From Arthrobacter alpinus (GTDB taxonomy: Bacteria; Actinomycetota; Actinomycetes; Actinomycetales; Micrococcaceae): a stretch of DNA of 64,000 nt. Of this stretch, positions 56,693 to 64,000 are shown piece by piece. Position 1 is the first letter of the stretch; the number at the start of each line of letters is the position of its first letter. The DNA lies in the NCBI RefSeq assembly GCF_001294625.1, contig NZ_CP012677.1:1302001-1366000 (forward strand), read 5' to 3'. A program made the translations under genes and the position numbers. The notes under the pieces were generated by a model. It made no database searches. It was given only the letters and a program-made list of their open reading frames with translations, and was not told where the DNA came from.

Positions 56693-56777
56693 CGTCCGGC
56701 CCACGGCTGGTGCGGGCCCGAAACCGCGCCGCGGGGGTGCGGGCCAACGACAGACGGTTGTAAGGACGGTAAATCCC

Positions 56778-57281
56778 ATGGAAGATTCGACATCCCGTGA
56801 TGTTTCGCGCATTGTGGTGGGCGTGGACGGGTCGCCGGAATCGGTTCAGGCGCTCAAGTGGGCGGCGGCACTGGCCCCGACCTTCGGCGCCGTCATCGTG
56901 GCGGTCACGGCCTGGCATTTTGAGGCGGTTGTCAGCTCCTATGCGGCTGCCGAATGGGACCCGGAAGCCGACGCCGTCGAAGGCATGACCGGCGCCGTCA
57001 GCGAGGCTTTTGGCGAGGAACCGCCGGAGGGACTTCGTACCCTGTGCCGTAGGGGAAACCCTGCCCAGGCCTTGATCGACGCCGGCCGCAACGCGCGCAT
57101 GATCATTGTGGGGTCTAGGGGGCGTGGTGGATTCGCTGGCCTGCTGCTGGGCTCCGTCAGCCAGGCGTGTGTGCAACACGCAAGCTGCCCTGTGCTGGTG
57201 GTCCATCGTGGAAGTGTGGCCCCGGGCACCAGCGACGACGTCTGCGGCAAGGTTGCCAGTGAGCGTCCCGGAAGCGACTGA
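56778..57281 (+). CDS. Universal stress protein (single UspA domain)
   Basis: ATG 56778 follows AAGGACGG and gives 167 residues; an in-frame extension to 56523 would cross the promoter region. It contains RIVVGVDGSPESVQALKWA and MIIVGSRGRGGFAGLLLGSVS. The 3' end overlaps the start of the P-type ATPase gene, so both are likely co-transcribed. A Usp next to a cation ATPase recalls CtpF-linked DosR genes. Confidence 0.9.
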   Translation: MEDSTSRDVSRIVVGVDGSPESVQALKWAAALAPTFGAVIVAVTAWHFEAVVSSYAAAEWDPEADAVEGMTGAVSEAFGEEPPEGLRTLCRRGNPAQALIDAGRNARMIIVGSRGRGGFAGLLLGSVSQACVQHASCPVLVVHRGSVAPGTSDDVCGKVASERPGSD

Positions 57282-59904
57282 GCTGCACGGCGCCGCAGGG
57301 CTGCCGCTGTCCATGGTCAACGCTGCCCACCGCAGCGGAGGGGAGGTTCTTGAAGATCTGAACACTTCCGAGCAGGGCTTGAGCAGCGGAGAAGCCGCGC
57401 GACGCCTTGCGGTAGTGGGACCCAATGCGCTGCGCAGCCACAAGGCCAGTCCCTGGACGGTGCTGGGGCGACAACTGCGCAGCCCCATCTTGATTCTCTT
57501 GATCATCACCGCTGGCCTGTCCGTATTCCTGGGCGACGCCACGAACTCGGTCGTTATCGGCGTCATTCTGGTGGTCAGCGTGGGGCTGGGTTTCAGCAAT
57601 GAATTTCGGGCCGAACGGGCGGCCGAGGCACTCCATTCACGCGTCAGGCACAGTGTGGTTGTCCTCCGGGACGGGCAGGCACACCAGATCGACGTCGTGG
57701 AGCTGGTACCAGGCGATGTGGTCAAGCTGTCCCTAGGAACCGTCGTCCCGGCGGACATCAGGCTGCTGGTCAGCGAGGAACTCCTGTGCGATGAGAGCAT
57801 TCTCACGGGGGAGTCGCTGCCAGCGGACAAGGGCCCCGCCGCCATCACGGGGGATGCGTCGCTGGGGGACCTTGCGTGTTCTCTCTTCATGGGGACAGTC
57901 ATCCAGTCGGGCAGTTGCACCGGCGTGGTGGTGGCCACGGGCGGCCGGGCCGAGTTTGGCAGGATCGCCCTGGGACTGGGCGAGCACCAGCCGCAGACGG
58001 AATTCCAGCTGGGTCTGAAACACTTTTCCTACCTGCTGCTCCAGGTGGCCGTGGTCCTGACAACCCTGATTTTCATCGCGAACCTGTTGCTGGGCCGGCC
58101 GCTGATCGATTCGCTGCTGTTTTCTCTCGCCATTGCTGTCGGCATCACACCGCAACTGCTGCCGGCCGTGGTGAGTACCTGTCTGGCCGCCGGGACCCGG
58201 GCCCTGGCCAAGCGAAAGGTCCTTGTCAAGCGCCTGATCTGCATCGAGGATCTCGGTGACATGGATGTGCTGGTCACGGACAAGACCGGGACGCTGACGG
58301 AGGGGCGCATCAGTTTCATGGCGGCCCTGCCCGCCCGTTCCGGTCTTTGTGCGGAGGGGCTCATTGCCCTGGGGCTGGTCGCCACGGAGGTCGACTACTC
58401 GCACGGTGCCGTCTCCACGGTGGGTCAGAACGCGCTGGATGCCGCGCTGTGGGATTCGCCGCAGGCACGGGACTTTGCGCCGGAGAGCCAGCGCCGGATG
58501 GGCATCATCCCCTTCGACCACCAGCGCCGGAGGACCAGCGTGCTGGTGGCCGATGCGAGCGGACACCAGCAGATTGTCACCAAGGGGTCCCCGGAGGATG
58601 TGCTGCGGCTGTGCCGCGATGTGCCGCCGGAAGCCATGGCGTTGCTGGATGAGCAGTACGACGCCGGGTCCCGGGTTATCGCCGTGGCCACCCGCGACGC
58701 CGGTGTCGTGGACAGGATTGTTCCCGCCGATGAGCAGGGGCTGGTACTGGCAGGATTCCTGGTTTTCCTTGACAAGCCCAAGGCCAATGCCGATAAGTCG
58801 CTGGTGGAGCTTGCCACCCTTGGCATTGCCGTCAAGGTGGCCACTGGGGACAATGCCAGGGTTGCTGAGAAGGTGTGCCGTGACCTTGGTCTTGTGTCGG
58901 GCGGCACGTTGACCGGCGTCCAGATGGACGCCATGACGGACCCGGAACTTGGGGAGGCCGCCAGGGAGACTAGCATCTTTGCCCGAGTGTCGCCGGAGCA
59001 AAAGGCGCGCCTGATCAAGCTGCTGCGCCAACAGGGGCGCGCCGTCGCGTTTCTGGGCGACGGCGTCAACGACGCACTGGCGTTGCACCAGGCCGACGTC
59101 GGCATCTCCGTGGAAACCGCTACCGACGTGGCCAAGGACGCCGCGGACATCGTCTTGATGGACAAGGATCTGGGTGTCCTGGCCGAAGGCGTGCGGGAGG
59201 GGCGGCGGATCTTTGCCAACACCATCAAGTACGTGCTGATGGGGACCTCCAGCAACTTCGGCAACATGTTCAGTGCCGCCGTGGCCTCCGTGGTGCTGAG
59301 CTTTTTGCCGATGCTGCCGGGGCAGATCCTGCTCAACAACCTCCTGTACGACACTGGCCAGCTGGCCATACCCGGGGACAAGGTGGACAAGGAGCAGCTG
59401 CTAGCGCCCTCGCACTGGGACATCGCGTTCATCCGCCGCTTCATGCTGTTGTTCGGCCCCATCAGCTCCATCTTCGACTTTGCCACTTTTGCCCTAATGA
59501 TCTTCGCCTTCCATGCCGTGCCGGGCGAATTCCGGGCCGGCTGGTTCATCGAGTCCATCGCCACTCAAACCCTGATCATCTTTGCCATCAGGACCCGCCG
59601 CGTGCCGTTCTTCCGCAGCCGCCCGTCGGCCGGGCTACTCTGGGCGTCCCTGGGCGTGGTAACACTGGGGATCTACCTGCCGCTGTCCCCGCTGCGCGGC
59701 GTACTGGGTTTCGATCCGCTGCCGGTGCCGTTCTTCCTGGCCCTGCTGGCCATGACGGTGGTGTACTTGGTGCTGGTGGAGTTCGCCAAGCAGTGGTTCT
59801 TCTCCCGCCCCGTCCAACAGCAGCCAACGGTGCGCCGCCGCGGCCGCGTCCATCACATTCACCGTACGGCCGCCCGCTTCAGTGTTCCGCAGCGTCTGCG
59901 TTGA
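57259..59904 (+). CDS. P-type cation ATPase of the MgtA/Mg2+-importing type
   Basis: GTG 57259 behind AAGG gives 881 residues; ATG 57313 is an alternative. The domains in order are cation-ATPase N domain, actuator (ILTGESLPADKGP), phosphorylation motif VTDKTGTLTEG with Asp341, and nucleotide-binding and hinge FLGDGVNDALALHQADVGIS. The C-terminal six helices include YDTGQLAIPGDKVDKEQLL and FMLLFGPISSIFDFATF, which are characteristic of MgtA/MgtB-like proteins. The metal-site helix has ITPQLLPAVVSTCLA, also MgtA-like (MTPEMLP). Mg2+ is the best guess; other divalent ions are possible. Confidence 0.92.
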   Translation: MSVPEATELHGAAGLPLSMVNAAHRSGGEVLEDLNTSEQGLSSGEAARRLAVVGPNALRSHKASPWTVLGRQLRSPILILLIITAGLSVFLGDATNSVVIGVILVVSVGLGFSNEFRAERAAEALHSRVRHSVVVLRDGQAHQIDVVELVPGDVVKLSLGTVVPADIRLLVSEELLCDESILTGESLPADKGPAAITGDASLGDLACSLFMGTVIQSGSCTGVVVATGGRAEFGRIALGLGEHQPQTEFQLGLKHFSYLLLQVAVVLTTLIFIANLLLGRPLIDSLLFSLAIAVGITPQLLPAVVSTCLAAGTRALAKRKVLVKRLICIEDLGDMDVLVTDKTGTLTEGRISFMAALPARSGLCAEGLIALGLVATEVDYSHGAVSTVGQNALDAALWDSPQARDFAPESQRRMGIIPFDHQRRRTSVLVADASGHQQIVTKGSPEDVLRLCRDVPPEAMALLDEQYDAGSRVIAVATRDAGVVDRIVPADEQGLVLAGFLVFLDKPKANADKSLVELATLGIAVKVATGDNARVAEKVCRDLGLVSGGTLTGVQMDAMTDPELGEAARETSIFARVSPEQKARLIKLLRQQGRAVAFLGDGVNDALALHQADVGISVETATDVAKDAADIVLMDKDLGVLAEGVREGRRIFANTIKYVLMGTSSNFGNMFSAAVASVVLSFLPMLPGQILLNNLLYDTGQLAIPGDKVDKEQLLAPSHWDIAFIRRFMLLFGPISSIFDFATFALMIFAFHAVPGEFRAGWFIESIATQTLIIFAIRTRRVPFFRSRPSAGLLWASLGVVTLGIYLPLSPLRGVLGFDPLPVPFFLALLAMTVVYLVLVEFAKQWFFSRPVQQQPTVRRRGRVHHIHRTAARFSVPQRLR

Positions 59905-60969
59905 AACTGCTGTGGTCTGACCCGAATGGCGGTGGTCGGTGTTTTTTCAAAAGTGCCCAAAGTCAACGACAAGTAGGCTGCGGCACCCAGCGGAAGGAGC
60001 ATCCAGAATTGCAGCAACCGCCAGCCAATCACGCCCAAGAGGGCAACGCCGGCCGGCGTGCCGAAGCCAAGCAGCGCCGGCACCATGACGCCCTCGACGA
60101 GCCCCAGGCCACCAGGGGTCAGCGGCAGGGTGGCCAGGATGTTGCCTGCACCGTAGACGGTCAGCAAGGGCCCCAACCCGAGGTTATGTCCAAATGCCGA
60201 CAGCACCAGCCACAAGGCCGCCGCGTCGAGAATCCAGTTCGCGGCGGCAAATATCAGATCGAACGCCATCTTCCGCGGATTCCTTCCCAGGTACCGGATC
60301 TGGGCCGCCATCATGCGCAGAAACGCTCCCGTGACCTCTGCGCTGATCAAGGGAACTAACCGCATCACCGCGTGAACCTTTACCATCGTCGCTTCGGTGC
60401 GCCGGGTGAGAAACCAGATGCCGGTGCCCGTGACCAGCAGTGCCGCCAGTATGGCAATGGCGGCGGTACGGTAGTAGCCGTTGGACCATGCGGTGGTCAG
60501 GGTCATCAGCAACCCCACGGCACAGATGGCGCCCAGGACCAGGTTCGAGGATGTGACTTCAATAAATGCGGCGCTCAGGGCGTTGGGCGAACGCACCCCG
60601 GCACGATGCAGAAGGCGAAAGCGCGCCGCAGCGGCCGTGGCGCCGCCTCCGGGGACCACATGGTTGACGGCAAGTCCGGCCAGATCGATGCGCAAGATGG
60701 TGAAGTAGCTGGGACCTCCGGGCCCCCAGAATGGAGGCGGAGAGCACGGAATAGGCGGCCAAGGACAGCAATTCAAGGACCACGGCGGTAAGCACCAGCA
60801 GCGGGGAGACTATTTCCAACGACTCCAGGCTTTCCCCCGCGGCGGCATATAGCGGCGCAAGGACCCACCAAACTGCCACGAACAGAACGGCCACTGTGCC
60901 GGCCACCCGAAGCCACAGCAGTTTCCAGCGTCGGACGGAGCCGGACTTTACGGGGTCCCCAGTTTCCAT
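59859..60969 (-). pseudogene. Flippase-like (YbhN/LPG-synthase TM family) membrane protein with a frameshift
   Basis: ATG 60969 behind GGAGGA starts a frame with two helices up to VLSASILG near 60735. The rest (GPGGPSYFTILRIDLAGLAV, VNHVVPGGGATAAAARFRLL, TLPLTPGGLGLVEGVMVPAL) continues in another frame to 59859. The joined product would be about 370 residues with the two conserved Pro-Gly-Gly motifs of the UPF0104/YbhN family. The break is at a GGGGGCCCGG run, so either a real mutation or a sequencing slip. If intact it would be a membrane lipid-handling protein. Its 3' end overlaps the P-ATPase gene by 46 bases. Confidence 0.8.
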
Positions 60970-61209
60970 GGTCCTCCAATGCACCTTGCGGAGGACGCTG
61001 CCGATAATTCCGGCACCCTAAGCCCAAGGATGAGCCTAGTCCGGGAATCGCGACTTGGTGAGGGGAAAAAGCACTAGCCCCCCCGGGGGAAACAAAAAAG
61101 GGCCCTTCGACTCTCAGCAGCGCGACCTGCCAACCTCGAATAGTTTGTGGCGAGGACCGGGAACGCCCGATTCGAGAAGGATTCAGTCCTCACCCAGGCG
61201 TCGTATGCT

Positions 61210-61668
61210 TTATTCGAAAGATGCGCGTCTGGGATCACTGAGTGGGGTGGCCCAAATGTCGGGTTCGCTGACCTTGAAGCGTCGCCCGCTCAGGTGCTGG
61301 GCATTGATGCGAATGAAGTGGTTCTTGGCACCCGCCTGCCATGGTTGTAACGGCAGGCCGTCGGGTTCGACCCGAGCCGCAACTTCCTGCGCGCTCCCGC
61401 GCAGGATTACGCTCCAGGCCTGCTCGGCGTGGGGATCATAACCGTCAATCTCAAACACCACCTGTGCGTTGGGCATGGACGCGGAAAGTTTGGTGCCGGC
61501 GGCGGTCCGGAACACCACGGAGCCGTTGTGCACGGCATAATTCACCGGAAAGATTTCCGGATGGCCCGCAGAGACGACGCCCAGGCGGCCCACCACCTGC
61601 CCCTTCAGCAATTCCCAGCACTGGGCCTTGGCCAGGTGTTCAACGCCGGCGGGCTCCTCGAGTGTCAT
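61210..61668 (-). CDS. PPOX-fold flavin/F420-binding protein
   Basis: ATG 61668, overlapping the upstream paralogue's stop by four bases, gives 152 residues. Matching elements are CWELLKGQVVGRLGVVSAGH, PEIFPVNYAVHNGSVVFRTA and AWSVILRGSAQEV. It is a tandem duplicate of the gene upstream and similar to the protein at 33 kb. The function of this subgroup is unassigned; relatives bind FMN, F420 or haem. Confidence 0.88.
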   Translation of the reverse strand: MTLEEPAGVEHLAKAQCWELLKGQVVGRLGVVSAGHPEIFPVNYAVHNGSVVFRTAAGTKLSASMPNAQVVFEIDGYDPHAEQAWSVILRGSAQEVAARVEPDGLPLQPWQAGAKNHFIRINAQHLSGRRFKVSEPDIWATPLSDPRRASFE

Positions 61669-62135
61669 TCGGTTGCCGTGTGGGGATTCTTCGATGAAGG
61701 ATCCCACCACGTTTTCGGCTCCGTGACCTTGAACCTGCGGCCGGTGACGGAGGTGGGCGTAATGCGAACGAAGTGGTCCTTCCGGCCGGGCTGCCACGGG
61801 AACAGCGGCAGCCCGGCCGAGTCGAGAACGTCACCGATGGCTTCGATGGCGGAGGCGGCGCCCTTGGCCACCACACTCCATGCAATGCCGGTGGCAGAGT
61901 CCACGCCGTCCGCCTCCAAGGCAACGGGGAACGCAGCGAGCGCAGAGGTCAGCTTGGTGCCCTCGCCTGTCCTAAAGACCAGCGTTCCGTGGTCCCCAGT
62001 GAAATTGATGGGAAAAATGTCCGGGTGGTCCACGACCCAGACGGCCAGGCGCCCCAGGGACACGGTGCGCAGCAACTGCCAGCACTCGTGGGGTGCCAGG
62101 TTGGTGGTTCCTGCAGGCTCTGGTGTGTTCGTCAT
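61665..62135 (-). CDS. PPOX-fold flavin/F420-binding protein
   Basis: The 156-residue protein has CWQLLRTVSLGRLAVWVVDH, PDIFPINFTGDHGTLVFRTG and AWSVVAKGAASAIE. It starts the two-gene operon. A DosR-box-like site lies 37 bases upstream. The three paralogues in this window share the same length and strand order, indicating duplication inside the region. Confidence 0.88.
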   Translation of the reverse strand: MTNTPEPAGTTNLAPHECWQLLRTVSLGRLAVWVVDHPDIFPINFTGDHGTLVFRTGEGTKLTSALAAFPVALEADGVDSATGIAWSVVAKGAASAIEAIGDVLDSAGLPLFPWQPGRKDHFVRITPTSVTGRRFKVTEPKTWWDPSSKNPHTATE

Positions 62136-62171
62136 GGTCCCGATTGTAGGGGCTCAAACGGCTTGCCGGTA

Positions 62172-62185
62172 GGGGAGAAGGTCCC
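62172..62185. promoter_or_regulatory. DosR-box-like site upstream of the tandem PPOX genes
   Basis: GGGGAGAAGGTCCC keeps GGG and CCC eight bases apart and one perfect arm (GTCCC); the other arm is GGGGA. It ends 37 bases upstream of the ATG at 62135. Confidence 0.38.
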
Positions 62186-62219
62186 GGAAAGCGGTCCAGG
62201 ACTTAGCATACGACGCCGG

Positions 62220-63869
62220 TCATGGCTTGGTGCCGCCGCGCCGCCTTGGCCGGGCGGTCAGGGCCAGGTAGGTGCCCAGCACCCCCACCGCGCCGACGCC
62301 ACCGGCCATGAGGGGGTTGAGCCAGATCTTGAGCCGGTCGCGGTCCGCGGTTGTGAGTTCCCCGACGCCCCGGATGAAGGCCGCGGCGATCATGCCTGCC
62401 ACCAGCCGGTTGCCGATGGCCTCGGCCCGGCTGATCAGCGGTTCCAATTCGGCGGCGCGCAGGTGCACCTCGACCCCATCCTCCATACGCGCCACCAGGC
62501 GCTCAAGTTTTTCGGGCAGTCCGGTGCCGAGATCGGCCGCGGTCAGTCCCAACTGTGAGAGCACCGCGGCCACGTTGCGGGGCGCGAAGCGCTCCAGGGC
62601 CAGGCGTTTGGCGTATGGCTTGAGTACTTCGCCCAAGCTGAAGTCCGGATCCAGCCGGGCGCCAAGGCCCTCCATCATGAGCAACATCTTCACCAGAAGT
62701 GCCAGCTCGCGCGGCAGTTGCAGGTGGTGGGTGCGCAGGATGGTCAGCATGCTGGTGACCAGCGGAGCGATATCTATCTGGCCCAGGCTCTTGCCTTGGT
62801 AGAGCCGCATGAACTGTGCCGTGTCCGTGCGCAGGCCGCTGCGGTCGGCTGTCCCCGTGTGTGTGGACAGTGCCAGTAGGGCGCTGGTGATTCGTCCCGG
62901 GTCATTGGCGGTGAATGCCAGTAGGAGCCTGCCCAGTTGCTCGCGGAGCTGTTTTCCCACCTCACCCACCATGCCAAAGTCAATCAGCCCGATCGATCCG
63001 GATGGCTCCACAAAGAGATTGCCGGGGTGCGGGTCCGCATGGAAGAAGCCGTCCACAAATACCATCTTGGCCGCAGCCCTGGCCGCGCGGTCGGCCAGTT
63101 CATGCCTGTCGATTCCGGCCGCCTTGAGGGCCTGGAGCTGGTCGACCTTGATGCCCCGGATACGTTCAATCGTCAGTACCCGTGAGGTGGTGGTTTCCCA
63201 GAAGATCGCCGGAATGTGGATGTCCGGTTCGGAGTCGAAGTTGCGGGCAAAGCGTTCCGCATTCCTGCCCTCTTGCAGATAGTCGAGTTCGGCCCGCAGC
63301 GTTTCTGCGAAATCAGCCGTGATGCCGGCCAGGTTGTAGGTGGCTGCGCCCGCCCAGGTGCGGGTGGCGCGGGTGGCAAGGTTCTGCAGTATTTCCAGGT
63401 CTTCATTGACCTGGGCCACGACGCCGGGGCGCCGGACCTTGATGACCACAGCGGTGCCGTCGTGAAGTGTTGCCTCATGGGCCTGGCCGATCGAGGCGCT
63501 GGCCAGGGGAGCGTCGTCGAACGTTTTGAACAATTCCTCCGGCGCCTTGCCCAGTTCCTGGGTGACCAGGGCCCGGACAGTGTCCGAGGCAAGGGGAGGT
63601 GCCCCATCCTGGAGCTTGGCCAGCTCGGCTATGTACTCCGGGGGCAACAGGTCGGACCGGGTGGAGAGCATTTGGCCCAGCTTGATGAACACCGGCCCAA
63701 GTTCTTCCAGGGCTTGTCTGAGGCGTTCCGGATTTGCCGTGGCAGTCTTGGCGGTGCCCGCACGCCCGTTGAGCCACTGGTCCACGCCGGTGGCCGCGGC
63801 TAGGAAGCCGAGGCCGTGCCTGGCAAGTATTTCGGTGACCTGGCCATACCGCTCCCAACGGGTGATCAT
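62220..63869 (-). CDS. UbiB/ABC1 (AarF)-family atypical kinase
   Basis: The 549-residue protein has LEELGPVFIKLGQMLSTRSDLLP (the KxGQ motif), ASASIGQAHEATLHDG (Ala-rich loop replacing the P-loop), VVIKVRRPGV (catalytic-lysine strand), DGFFHADPHPGNLFV and LIDFGMVG. A C-terminal pair of hydrophobic helices (MAGGVGAVGVLGTYLAL) anchors it to the membrane. The family supports ubiquinone or menaquinone and lipid metabolism through ATPase activity. The start ATG has only a weak site. The gene follows the partial response regulator by 13 bases. Confidence 0.92.
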   Translation of the reverse strand: MITRWERYGQVTEILARHGLGFLAAATGVDQWLNGRAGTAKTATANPERLRQALEELGPVFIKLGQMLSTRSDLLPPEYIAELAKLQDGAPPLASDTVRALVTQELGKAPEELFKTFDDAPLASASIGQAHEATLHDGTAVVIKVRRPGVVAQVNEDLEILQNLATRATRTWAGAATYNLAGITADFAETLRAELDYLQEGRNAERFARNFDSEPDIHIPAIFWETTTSRVLTIERIRGIKVDQLQALKAAGIDRHELADRAARAAAKMVFVDGFFHADPHPGNLFVEPSGSIGLIDFGMVGEVGKQLREQLGRLLLAFTANDPGRITSALLALSTHTGTADRSGLRTDTAQFMRLYQGKSLGQIDIAPLVTSMLTILRTHHLQLPRELALLVKMLLMMEGLGARLDPDFSLGEVLKPYAKRLALERFAPRNVAAVLSQLGLTAADLGTGLPEKLERLVARMEDGVEVHLRAAELEPLISRAEAIGNRLVAGMIAAAFIRGVGELTTADRDRLKIWLNPLMAGGVGAVGVLGTYLALTARPRRRGGTKP

Positions 63870-63882
63870 CGCTTACCTGCGT

Positions 63883-64000
63883 TCAGTCATGGTCGGGGTG
63901 GTTCTTCCACTTGGTGTCGGTGATAAAAACAGCGGCCTGGGTCCTTCGCTCAAACCCCAGTTTCGCCAGCAGGGAGGAGACGTAGTTCTTGATGGTCTTC
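63883..64000 (-). CDS. C-terminal end of a LuxR/DevR-type response regulator (partial)
   Basis: The minus frame ending at 63883 reads [15 protein letters not shown] then [11 protein letters not shown] and a short tail. This is the recognition-helix half of the NarL/LuxR HTH and is close to DevR/DosR (KTVKNYVSxLLxKLGMxRRTQAAV). The receiver domain lies outside the window. It is the best local candidate for partner of the DevS-like kinase at 43.9 kb and for binding the GGGNCnnnnGNCCC sites. Confidence 0.8.
   Translation of the reverse strand, partial: KTIKNYVSSLLAKLGFERRTQAAVFITDTKWKNHPDHD

Noticed and set aside
57733..59088. 451-codon open frame opposite the P-type ATPase
   Set aside because: The P-ATPase frame carries all catalytic motifs. 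The antisense frame is rich in Gln/Arg/His and has no recognisable domain.
59859..60969. Programmed frameshift in the flippase-like gene
   Set aside because: No slippery heptamer with downstream structure typical of programmed shifts was recognised; mutation or sequence error is simpler.

Overview
The window is high-GC DNA whose gene content and protein similarities fit an actinobacterium of the Micrococcaceae, most like Arthrobacter. Supporting signs are a DevS-type GAF histidine kinase, UspA proteins, PPOX-fold proteins, and dense GTGA/ATGA start-stop overlaps. No rRNA, tRNA or CRISPR was recognised. The left edge cuts a MalT-like LuxR regulator, and the right edge cuts a LuxR/DevR-type response regulator.

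Layout. 1-7.2 kb holds the partial regulator, an alpha/beta-hydrolase-like protein, a Clp-N protein and a VOC protein, with relics of a TetR repressor, a serine resolvase and an integrase between them. 7.2-16.6 kb is an anaerobic/respiratory block on the minus strand: a CBS/zinc-ribbon protein leading a pyruvate dehydrogenase-type E1a-E1b-E2 operon, a fused cytochrome b561/molybdopterin oxidoreductase, and a b558-type succinate dehydrogenase/fumarate reductase (CAB). 16.7-20 kb has a broken 2-hydroxyacid dehydrogenase, an FAD reductase and an HTH regulator with a broken partner. 20-28.9 kb has a PfkB kinase divergent from a complete nine-gene V/A-type ATPase operon (G-C-I-K-F-E-A-B-D), which is unusual for this lineage. 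28.9-39.4 kb alternates metabolic genes (GH65 enzyme with a degenerate HAD domain, PPOX protein, phosphoenolpyruvate synthase, tandem UspA) with relics: HsmA, SDR, LigD polymerase domain, zinc alcohol dehydrogenase, beta-CASP metallo-beta-lactamase and an IS5-type transposase end. 39.8-43.6 kb has a GNAT, an S51 peptidase, and an ADH/NADP-reductase/UspA operon. 43.9-51 kb has the DevS-like kinase, an OmpR-type two-component pair, and a redox operon (small exported protein, ApbE, ferric-reductase-like membrane protein, NuoF-like protein, ferredoxin). 51-59.9 kb has VIT1, an orphan cytochrome b module, UspA and phosphoketolase, divergent from UspA and an MgtA-type P-ATPase. 59.9-64 kb has a frameshifted flippase-like membrane protein, two tandem PPOX proteins and a UbiB-type kinase.

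How the genes fit together. The set resembles the DosR (DevR) dormancy regulon of Mycobacterium tuberculosis: DevS-like sensor, several Usp proteins, an Hrp1-like CBS/zinc protein, PfkB, a HAD-GH65 protein, a cation P-ATPase and a ferredoxin. Short inverted repeats of the form GGGNCnnnnGNCCC, like the DosR box, lie upstream of several of these genes. I infer a hypoxia or energy-limitation island that couples carbon rerouting (phosphoketolase, PEP synthase, PfkB, GH65), alternative electron transport and ion-motive-force maintenance (V/A-ATPase, P-ATPase). The many truncated and frameshifted genes between the intact operons show that this region has been repeatedly rearranged.
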